In this document: positions 42,801 through 49,283 of the stretch, one piece after another | Layout of the letters: each line of letters opens with the position of its first letter | Numbering within the stretch: position 1 is the first letter of the stretch | Assembly: GCA_046350095.1 (NCBI GenBank) | Contig: JAXMBA010000007.1 | Span: 310,001 to 374,000, forward strand | Direction: 5' to 3' | DNA: 64,000 nt | Origin: Urbifossiella sp046350095 | GTDB taxonomy: Bacteria > Planctomycetota > Planctomycetia > Gemmatales > Gemmataceae | Position numbers and translations under genes: made by a program | Notes under the pieces: model-generated | Database searches by the model: none | The model's input: only the letters and a program-made list of their open reading frames with translations | Told to the model about the DNA's origin: nothing

Positions 42801-44260
42801 GCCAGCTGCGGGCGGAAGACCGTCAGCTTGTAGCCGGTGACGATCGTGCGGTACTGCGGCAGGGCGTCGCGGACGCGGCCGAGCCGCAAGAGCGCCTCGG
42901 CCTGGCCGACGATCGCCGGCAGGTACGCCCCGTCGAGCTTGAGCGCGTCGGAGAACGACGCCAGCGCCCGGTCGGGGTTCTGCAGCGCCTCGTAGCACTG
43001 GCCCAGGCCGGTGAGCGCCTTCTTCTGGAAGTCGGGCACGCGGGCCAGGAGCGGTACCACGTCCTCGAGCAGCGGCCGGGCGGCGGCGAAATCGCCCTTC
43101 ACCACCAGCCGCCGGCCGTTCAGGTATTTGACGATCCGCTCGCGGTCGGTCTCGTTGAGCGCCAGCTTGTCGGTGAGTTTCGCCGACTGGTCGAGCTCGC
43201 CGAGGTCGAGCAGCCGGTCCACGACGAGGAGGTACTGGTCGTTCGTCTCGCCGAGGGCGTCGGCGGCGGCCCGCAGCACGTCGATGGCCTTGCCGCGCTG
43301 AGCCTGGTCGGCGAGGACCTGCGACAGCATGATGCCGGCGGCGACGTTTTTCGGCTCGCCCTTCACGGCAATCCACAGCTGGTCTTCGGCCTTCTTCAAC
43401 TGCTCGCCGATCCCCTCCGGCGTCTTGCCGCGCAGGTCGGCCAGTTCCATCTCGGCCATCGCCATCCGGGCCTCGGCGTTGGTCCGGCCGCCTTCCAGGG
43501 TCAGCGCCTTCTCGGCCGCCTCGCGGGCCTGCTTCACGTTCCCCTTCAACAGGTAGTAGCGGGCGGCCAGCGTGCGGGCCTTCACGTCGTTCCGGTACGG
43601 GTCCTTCTCCACCAGGATCTCGAGGTAGCGATCCGGGGTGTGCGCCGGGTTGGCGTAGTTCTTGTTGCCGTTGAGCAGCCCGAGCAGCCGGGCCACGGTC
43701 TCGGGCTTGGCCCGGTGCGGGGTGGCGGAGACGGCCCGGTCGAGCCGCTCGACGGCGCGGGCGAAGTCGTTCTCGGCGAGTTCGCAGGTGGCGGCCTTGT
43801 CGAGCAGGTCGGGGTCGTCCGTGCCGGCGGGCGTGGCCAGCAGGATTTCGATGTGCGAGAGGGCGTTGGCCGGCTTGCCGAGCTTCAGGTACAGGTCGAC
43901 GACGGCCCGGCGGTCGTCGGCGTGGTGGGGGAACTGACGGAGGAACTCCTCGGTGGCGAGCGCGGCGGCCTCGGTGTACTTGCCGTCGGCCCGGGCGCGG
44001 GCCTGCTGGAGGTGGGCGTAGCGGGTGAACGCCTCCTCGTCCGTCTTGCGGTACTTGAGGTACTGCTTGTAGTAGCCGGCGGCGTCGGCCAGCTTCTCGG
44101 GGTCGGCCGCGCCCTCCTGCTCGGCCTTCTCGGCGCGCGTCTTCAGGACGGCCGCCTGGCGCTCGGTCTGGACGGCGTGGACGCCGACGGCGGAGGCGAC
44201 GACGACGACCAGGACGCCGAGGAGGATGCCGAGGCGCTTCAGGCTGAGCACACGACGCAC
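39872..44260 (-). CDS. Large membrane-anchored TPR protein
   Basis: A 1462-residue protein with one N-terminal transmembrane helix (about 10-29, GILLGVLVVVVASAVGV) and an otherwise soluble, alanine- and leucine-rich body. The body is made of many degenerate tetratricopeptide repeats, e.g. YYKQYLKYRKTDEEAFTRYA, FQKKALTGLGQCYEALQN and AEKRYAEAVAAAPQELNP. TPR arrays bind other proteins. The helix places this one on the membrane; the side is not certain, though positive residues before the helix favour the array outside the cytoplasm. No enzymatic domain is seen. The start is GTG 44260, just before the anchor; the frame is open to 44329. The tRNA-Glu lies 69 bases after the stop. Confidence 0.85.
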   Translation of the reverse strand: MRRVLSLKRLGILLGVLVVVVASAVGVHAVQTERQAAVLKTRAEKAEQEGAADPEKLADAAGYYKQYLKYRKTDEEAFTRYAHLQQARARADGKYTEAAALATEEFLRQFPHHADDRRAVVDLYLKLGKPANALSHIEILLATPAGTDDPDLLDKAATCELAENDFARAVERLDRAVSATPHRAKPETVARLLGLLNGNKNYANPAHTPDRYLEILVEKDPYRNDVKARTLAARYYLLKGNVKQAREAAEKALTLEGGRTNAEARMAMAEMELADLRGKTPEGIGEQLKKAEDQLWIAVKGEPKNVAAGIMLSQVLADQAQRGKAIDVLRAAADALGETNDQYLLVVDRLLDLGELDQSAKLTDKLALNETDRERIVKYLNGRRLVVKGDFAAARPLLEDVVPLLARVPDFQKKALTGLGQCYEALQNPDRALASFSDALKLDGAYLPAIVGQAEALLRLGRVRDALPQYRTIVTGYKLTVFRPQLARLELRAVIAQPPAGRNWADFDKAVGPPPRDFQTDLLVADSLIARNERGKAVALLTDLLNKDRKNAAAWVALARARAPESPDALGKTLVEAEKEVGDTVELRLAKVLGAMFRGRRPTADELRIALAGAEKFSPADQNRLLRGVGEAAGRLAGVAPELEAKPLNEFALECYERAAAVDRTDLLSRMVLVDLGQLLNKPDVIDRALAGLAAVEGANGPIGTLGRVIIELPKVRDIADRTTRALAAQRLRAQAVAARTARPGWGRVYVILARIDEMEGLTDSALANFQAAIERGERDEYVVRRAVDLLRDKKLDDLAAGLLNTLATEVPLPEDLERFRTVQNLLNRDIAGTERGTIDRIAPGTHNDWRVLLLRGQLLAATGQDEDALKAFRDAVFYGVAIPEAWGALVAHQARLGRTDDARKSIADAEALLAKSAPTDAAKRAELIDTLAMCHELVGDLPTAEKRYAEAVAAAPQELNPIRQQVLFLQRSGKGPEAEAMLRRLDGGPAGDAARWARRHLALTMLAGGDSYQYRDEALALIEKNVKSEAAAAPDAEDVKTKAMVQTVDPRTQAEGMQKLNEYARWGNLTPDEFVHLGKLYFDQGKVFQSVEFFEKATRSRAGVNPEHLAVLTRVYLSTNDVARAKQSVARLKAIAPRSWAAAREEARVLAREATAADKAARPDVAAKARADAKARVLDFPGATARDFVVTQSGPLLQELGFYPEAETLYTRLRQESPDSPAAVAGLAQFWIGRKRTEEALRLVKEFADKGPPVLAAQLMTGAVRAKSPGPAAEREVEAWLDARLAKTADPSEQLALLGAKAELLDAQRKYDEAIGVYDTVLARVRALPPAEQKRYPVDTYKNNLAMLLALHRPRDADRAIALMTEVITARGPRPAYLDTRAVAYLVKGGRTTDAVEDLTLALVQQQSPVYLFHLGWALDQDSATRGRRDAPLAEAKQLGLTAEDLHPLEARKFAELYLPR

Positions 44261-44371
44261 GGGCGGCCCCCGGGGTCCGGACGGAACGAAGAGGAGGCCT
44301 GTGCGGCCTCCGCTGTTACCGTAGCACACCGTGCCCGGGGGTGGAATGGGGCCGCCGGCGGCGGGACGAAA

Positions 44372-44400
44372 CGAAAACGCCCGGGGGGGTCCCCCGGGCG
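44372..44400 (-). terminator. Rho-independent terminator of the PEP-CTERM-like gene
   Basis: A stem of CGCCCGGGGG and CCCCCGGGCG (44378-44400) is followed on the minus strand by TTTTCGT. It stands 26 bases after the stop of the gene at 44426, and upstream of the TPR gene. Confidence 0.8.
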
Positions 44401-44425
44401 CTTGGAGTCCGTCACCGAGGCGGAG

Positions 44426-45145
44426 TTACGCCTTCTTCCGCAGCACGCGACGCAGGCCCAGGGCCGGGACGGCCGCGAGGGCCAGCAGCAGCGCCGGCGG
44501 GGCCGGTACCGCGGCCGTCTCGGTGAACACCGAGTTGCTCACCCCGGCGGTGAAGCTGGCGTTCGTCTGCGTGATCGACGCCACGCGGAAGTCGATCACC
44601 TGCTGGATACTGAACGCGCTCGGGATCGACGACACGTTCGGGCTCACCGGGGCCGGGTCGACGAACGCGGCGGAGCCGGCCACGAACGGCGTGGCGCTGG
44701 CCACGGTCGGCCCGAGGTTCGTCGTGCCGGCGGTGCTGGCCAGCTGCGCGGTGCCGGTGTTGCTCGTGTTGGCGAAGGCCGCCGTCGTGCTCACGTTCCC
44801 CACGAAGTAGCCGGCCGAGTCCGGGTTCGAGTTTTGGAACCCGTCGTCGGTCACCGTCACCGTCAAACCCGAGCCGGCGGTGAAGTTGGTGCCGGCCTGG
44901 GCGTTGAGCGTGGTGGACAGCGTGTGGTTCGTCTGCGCCCCGGTGCCGCTGCTGGTGGTCACCGTGATCTGGACGTTGTTGAAGTTCGTGGTGTTGAACG
45001 ACGTCGGCAGGGTGGCCAGGGTGTAGCTCTGCGAGAAGCTGCCGCCGACTTCCTGCACCTGGATGATGGTGGCGGCCGACACCGACGGGGCGGCGGCGAT
45101 GGCGGCAACGGCCGCGACCAGCCACCGGAGTTTGCGAAGGACCAT
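44426..45145 (-). CDS. Secreted protein with PEP-CTERM-like sorting signal
   Basis: A 239-residue exported protein. The N-terminal signal peptide is about 1-24 (LVAAVAAIAAAPSVSA). The mature part is rich in Thr, Asn, Ser, Ala and Val with predicted beta-strands and no known domain. The C-terminus is a sorting signal: VPAPPALLLALAAVPALG followed by LRRVLRKKA, i.e. a VPAP motif, a hydrophobic helix and a basic tail. This matches the PEP-CTERM type recognised by exosortases in planctomycetes. The protein is probably surface-displayed or released. No exosortase is in the window. The polysaccharide deacetylase of the kind linked to XrtA lies 470 bases away, divergent. Confidence 0.82.
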   Translation of the reverse strand: MVLRKLRWLVAAVAAIAAAPSVSAATIIQVQEVGGSFSQSYTLATLPTSFNTTNFNNVQITVTTSSGTGAQTNHTLSTTLNAQAGTNFTAGSGLTVTVTDDGFQNSNPDSAGYFVGNVSTTAAFANTSNTGTAQLASTAGTTNLGPTVASATPFVAGSAAFVDPAPVSPNVSSIPSAFSIQQVIDFRVASITQTNASFTAGVSNSVFTETAAVPAPPALLLALAAVPALGLRRVLRKKA

Positions 45146-45617
45146 GATGACGGGACTCCAGGGTCGGGTCTCGAACGTCCGGGTATACCCACCGCTCGGA
45201 ACTACGGCCAGTCCGACCCCGGTCTGGCGGTTCCCGGCCGCGTTACCAAAGCCGGCTGAGGGGGGCCGGTCGGTGCGGGCGGTGTGGGCGTCCGCGGGCT
45301 AGGGTTTAGAAAAGCGGAACAAACCCCCACCTGTCAACCCAATTCACCCGCGAATGCCGGATTTCCGGCAGACACGCGTTGCCAGGCGACGGCCCTTCGG
45401 AGAGTATCGGCTGCACGGGTTGTAAGGGCTGAATCGCGATCTGCTTCCGTCAAGAATCTTGGTGGGGAGGCGCTGAGCTGACCGGCCGTTCTGAAGCCAG
45501 ATGGTAGCAGCGGCGCGAAGGGTGTTGCCGGGGGTTAACAGGTACTTCGTGGACAGTTCGCCGTCTTTCCCAGGAGTGACCTTCCTCACAACCGGTAAAC
45601 TGGTCTACACTCGGACT
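45146..45617. other. Intergenic region between divergent genes
   Basis: A 472-base gap between the start of the PEP-CTERM-like gene (leftward) and the XrtA-type deacetylase (rightward). It must hold both promoters. Composition is less GC-rich than the genes, especially 45300-45470. No convincing promoter boxes, tRNA or hairpin could be assigned; short open frames here have no recognisable features. Confidence 0.5.
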
Positions 45618-46556
45618 ATGTCGATCCAGACGCTTCAGGAACCGTGCTTGGCCCCGGTTCCCCCAACGACCGCCAACACGACCACGTCCTACGTCGTCAG
45701 CTTCGACGTCGAGGAGCACAACCGCATCGAGGCGGCCTCGGGGCTGCACGTCAGCCCCCAGCGGCAGCGCGAGTACTCGACCCGCATGGCGAGTTCGACC
45801 CTTCGCCTGCTGGACCAACTCGCCGCGGCCGGTGTGCAGGCGACGTTCTTCGTGGTCGGCGACATCGCGATCACGAGGCCGGAACTCGTACGAGCGATAC
45901 ACGCCGCCGGCCACGAAATCGGCTCACACAGTTGGGACCACAGCCGCGTCCACCGCTTCGATCCGAAGTCGTTCCGTGCCGACTTGTTGCGCAGCAAGGA
46001 CGCACTCGAGCAGGTGACCGGCGATCGCGTGTACGGGTTCCGCGCCCCGACCTTCAGCGTGGACCGCAAGACGGCCTGGGCGGTGGACGTACTCGCCGAG
46101 TGCGGGTTCGAGTACGACAGTTCCATCTTTCCGATTCGCCACGACCGCTACGGCATCCCCGACGCCCCGCAATCGCCGTTCGTCGCGGTCGGCCGCGAGC
46201 GAGAGTTGTTGGAGTTGCCGCCGCTGACGTATCGCGTTCTGGGGATGAATCTTCCGGTCGCCGGCGGCGGCTACTTCCGCCTGTTCCCGCCGGCCGTGAT
46301 GCGGGCCGGCCTCCGTCGGGCGACGGGGCTGGGGATGCTCTACTTCCACCCGTGGGAGTTCGACGCCGACCAACCGCGATTGCCGCTCGGCTTATTGAGC
46401 CGGTGGCGCACCTACGTCGGGGTTAAACGGACGACGGAACGACTGACTCAGCTTCTGACCGGCTACCCCTTCCGCCGTGCGATCGACGCCGTACGCGAAA
46501 TGCAGACGGAAAACCTGCCGCGGTTTCATGTTAGCCCGGACGCCCAAACCGCGTGA
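45618..46556 (+). CDS. Polysaccharide deacetylase, XrtA/PEP-CTERM-associated type
   Basis: A 312-residue carbohydrate esterase family 4 enzyme with no signal peptide. Catalytic marks are the Asp pair region SFDVEEHN (D30) and the metal His pair in HSWDH (H104, H108), followed by YGFRAPTFSV. The segment SIFPIRHDRYGIP and the C-terminal part (TYRVLGMNLPVAGGGYFR, YFHPWEFDADQPR) are characteristic of the deacetylases found in exosortase/PEP-CTERM exopolysaccharide loci (DUF3473-containing). It likely removes acetyl groups from an exported polysaccharide or its precursor. The start ATG 45618 matches the family; the open frame back to 45501 is not conserved-looking. A PEP-CTERM-like protein gene lies divergently upstream. 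Confidence 0.9.
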   Translation: MSIQTLQEPCLAPVPPTTANTTTSYVVSFDVEEHNRIEAASGLHVSPQRQREYSTRMASSTLRLLDQLAAAGVQATFFVVGDIAITRPELVRAIHAAGHEIGSHSWDHSRVHRFDPKSFRADLLRSKDALEQVTGDRVYGFRAPTFSVDRKTAWAVDVLAECGFEYDSSIFPIRHDRYGIPDAPQSPFVAVGRERELLELPPLTYRVLGMNLPVAGGGYFRLFPPAVMRAGLRRATGLGMLYFHPWEFDADQPRLPLGLLSRWRTYVGVKRTTERLTQLLTGYPFRRAIDAVREMQTENLPRFHVSPDAQTA

Positions 46557-46612
46557 CATGTTTCCGCGACCCGCACAGGGGCGCGGCGGAAACAATTATT
46601 TCGACGAGACTG

Positions 46613-48304
46613 TCAGCCGGCGTGGAGGCGTTCCGCGGCCCGCAGCATCTCTGCCGCCTCTTTTCGCGTCGTCTCGGACCGCGACTCGCCCCGCAGCATC
46701 AGGGCCAGCTCCTCGACACGGGCGTCCTTCCCGGTCAGTTCGGTGATGGTGGTGGCGGTCTTCTTGCCGGTGCTGCTCTTGCGAATGGTCCACTGGTGGG
46801 CGGCGTAGCTGGCTACCTGGGGCAGGTGTGTCACGCACAGTACCTGGTGCGTGCCGCCGAGGCTGGCGAGCTTCTGGCCGAGTACGTCGCCGAGCCGGCC
46901 GCCGACGTTCGCGTCGATCTCGTCGAACACCACCAGCGTGCGGACGGGGTCGTGGGCCGCGAGTACTGTTTTGAGCGCCAGCATGGTGCGTGAGAGCTCG
47001 CCGCCGCTGGCGACCTTGCGGAGCGGCCGCGCCGGCTCGCCGGGGTTGGCACAGAGCATCAAGTCGAGGTGATCGGCGCCCGCGGCCGGCACGTCGTCGA
47101 GCGGCACGGGGTCGAGTGTGGCGTCGAGCTTGGCCAGCGGCATCCCCAGGTCCGCGAGGTGCTTCTGCGCGTCGGCGACGAGCTTCTTGGCGACCCTCGC
47201 CCGGCCCTTGCTCAGCACCGCGGCCGCGTCCTTCAGGTCGGCAAACGCCACGGCGAGTGCGTCGTCGATGCCGGCAAGGTCGTCCTCCTGCTTCTGCAAC
47301 TCGGACTCGCGGGCGTCCAGCGTGTCGCGGTAGGCGATTAGCTCGTCCGGCGTCTTGCCGTAGCGGGCCTGGAGTTTCTTCAGGGTGCCGATGCGGCCTT
47401 CGACTTCCTCCAGCCGATCGGGGTCGGCCTCGAAGCGCTCCGACAGGTCTCGCGCGGTCTCGGCCAGGTCCTCGACCTCGGGCTTGAGCGCCTCCAGCCG
47501 CCGGGCCACCTCCGCGAGTTTGGGGTCGAGCGCGGCCCAGCGGTTCGCTTCCTTCACGAGCCGCGACACGACATCGACGACGGCGCCGTCGTCGTCCGCC
47601 AGGCGGGCGGCGACGGCGCCGGTGAATTGAGCGAGGCTCTGGGCGTGGACGAGCGTCTCGCGCTCCTTGCCGAGCGCGGGCAACTCCCCGGGCCGGAGCT
47701 TCGCCGCGTCCAGGTCGTCGCGCTCGAAGCGGACGAGGCTGAGTTCGCGCTGCCGGGTCTGGCGGGCTTCGCCGAGCGTGCGCGACTGGCGGCGCAGCTC
47801 GCGGACGCGCTCGGCGGCGGCGGCGTAGCGGTTTCGCTGCTCCGTGAGCTTGCCGAAGGCGTCGAGCAGATCGAGCTGGTAGGCGGGTTGCAAGAGTGAA
47901 TAGCTCTCGCGCTGGCCGTGGACGTCCACGAGCATCTCGCCGATGCGGCGCAGCGTGGCGACGGCGACCGGCACGTCGTTGACGAGCGCCGAGCTGCGGC
48001 CGGACCGCGACAGCCGGCGGGTGAGAATGAGGTCGTCCTCGTCGAGCGGGGATTGCAGCACCGCCGCGGCGAGCGCGCGTTGCTCGGGCCGGCTCAGCTC
48101 GAAGCGGCCGGTGACGCGGAGTTCGTCGGCCCCGGTGCGGATCAGGTCGGCGGAGCCGCGCTCGCCGAGGAGCAGGCCGAGGGCGCCGAGCAGGAGCGAC
48201 TTGCCGGCGCCGGTCTCGCCGGTCCAGGCGCAAAAGCCGGGGCGGAGCTCGACGCGGACGTCTTCGATGAGGGCCAGGTTCTGGACCGCGAGTTCGCGCA
48301 GCAT
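46613..48304 (-). CDS. recN: DNA repair protein RecN
   Basis: An SMC-like ATPase for double-strand break repair, 563 residues. The N-terminus LRELAVQNLALIEDVRVEL is typical. Walker A is GETGAGKS (29-36). The middle (about 150-380) is coiled coil. Near the C-terminus come the ABC signature region VASGGELSRTMLALK and Walker B LVVFDEIDANVGGRLGD, followed by CVTHLPQVASYA. ATG 48304 gives the standard start; a GTG five codons upstream is in frame. The downstream end lies 56 bases from the convergent deacetylase gene. It stands alone, as recN often does. Confidence 0.95.
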   Translation of the reverse strand: MLRELAVQNLALIEDVRVELRPGFCAWTGETGAGKSLLLGALGLLLGERGSADLIRTGADELRVTGRFELSRPEQRALAAAVLQSPLDEDDLILTRRLSRSGRSSALVNDVPVAVATLRRIGEMLVDVHGQRESYSLLQPAYQLDLLDAFGKLTEQRNRYAAAAERVRELRRQSRTLGEARQTRQRELSLVRFERDDLDAAKLRPGELPALGKERETLVHAQSLAQFTGAVAARLADDDGAVVDVVSRLVKEANRWAALDPKLAEVARRLEALKPEVEDLAETARDLSERFEADPDRLEEVEGRIGTLKKLQARYGKTPDELIAYRDTLDARESELQKQEDDLAGIDDALAVAFADLKDAAAVLSKGRARVAKKLVADAQKHLADLGMPLAKLDATLDPVPLDDVPAAGADHLDLMLCANPGEPARPLRKVASGGELSRTMLALKTVLAAHDPVRTLVVFDEIDANVGGRLGDVLGQKLASLGGTHQVLCVTHLPQVASYAAHQWTIRKSSTGKKTATTITELTGKDARVEELALMLRGESRSETTRKEAAEMLRAAERLHAG

Positions 48305-48354
48305 GGGGGCATGGTACACGGGCGTGAGCTAGGCACAAAGTCGGTGGCGCGATG

Positions 48355-49110
48355 TCACAGCTTCATCTTCACCTTCCGAGCGATGAACCCGTCCGGCGCC
48401 CACCGCGCCAGCCGGATCAGCCACTTCATCCGCCGCGGGAACGCGAACACCTTCGGCTTCCCCGGCAGTGCGGCAAGAATGCGTGCCGCCGCCGCGTCCG
48501 GCTCCATGAGGAACGGCATGGGCGGGTTCTTCGCCACCATCGGCGTCCTCACGAAGCCGGGGCACACGGCCGTGACCGCGACGCCGAGTTTCCGCAGTTC
48601 GATCCGCAACCCCTCCAGGTACGCGTTCACCGCGGCCTTGCTGGCGCAGTACGCCGCCGCCCCGGGCAGCCCCTTGTACGCGGCCACGCTCGAAATGCCG
48701 ACGACGTGCCCGGCGCGGCGCGAGATCATCCCCGGTAGCACGGCCTCCACGGCGTACACGACGCCGAGGAAGTTCACGCGCATGATCGCCTCGACCTTCT
48801 CGACGTTCATCTCGACGGCGCCGGTGTCGCCGCCCATGCCCGCGTTGGCGATTAGCAGGTCGGTCGGGCCGAGCTTCTGCTCCAGGCCGTGAACCGCGGC
48901 GGCGAGCCCCGCGCGGTCGGCCACGTCGGCGACGGCCGTCTCGATGGTGCCGCCGGCGGCGCGGACCTCGGCGGCGAGGTCGGCCAGCAGGTCGGCGCGG
49001 CGGGCGACCGCTCCCACCGGCCGGCCTTGCCGGGCCAGTGCGACCGCCAGCGCCCGGCCGATCCCGCTGGACGCCCCCGTCACGATTGCCGTCAGGTTCG
49101 CGCCAGCCAT
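48355..49110 (-). CDS. Short-chain dehydrogenase/reductase
   Basis: A 251-residue NAD(P)-dependent oxidoreductase of the classical SDR family. The cofactor loop is TGASSGIG (11-18), and NAG is at 89-91. The catalytic triad is S141 (GISSVAAYKG), Y154 and K158 (YCASK). The C-terminus has a basic, hydrophobic stretch (PRRMKWLIRLARWAPDGF) seen in SDR members attached to membranes or acting on lipids; the substrate is unassigned. ATG 49110 has GGAG six bases upstream. The frame is open to 49335 but the added residues are proline-rich and unlike the family. recN follows on the same strand after 50 bases. Confidence 0.9.
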   Translation of the reverse strand: MAGANLTAIVTGASSGIGRALAVALARQGRPVGAVARRADLLADLAAEVRAAGGTIETAVADVADRAGLAAAVHGLEQKLGPTDLLIANAGMGGDTGAVEMNVEKVEAIMRVNFLGVVYAVEAVLPGMISRRAGHVVGISSVAAYKGLPGAAAYCASKAAVNAYLEGLRIELRKLGVAVTAVCPGFVRTPMVAKNPPMPFLMEPDAAAARILAALPGKPKVFAFPRRMKWLIRLARWAPDGFIARKVKMKL

Positions 49111-49283
49111 CGCGTCTCCGTTTCGTGGCGCCGCCGGCGCGGCCGGCGGGCGAAATCCGTTCGGTGGTTCCGGTCGCCGCCCCGGGGCCGGCCGCGGGGG
49201 AGGCATATTTCCCCCAGCCGGGTTGGCAAGGCGCACCCGCCGCGTCAGGATGAACGATGGACCGCCCGCAGCGAGGCCGCAGC

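Noticed and set aside
39764..45259. Open frame of 1831 codons on the plus strand
   Set aside because: It passes through tRNA-Glu, the TPR gene, a terminator and the PEP-CTERM-like gene in antisense; no domain.
45590..45615. TAAACT/TACACT boxes considered as a promoter before the deacetylase
   Set aside because: No matching -35 element at a suitable distance, so the call would be arbitrary.
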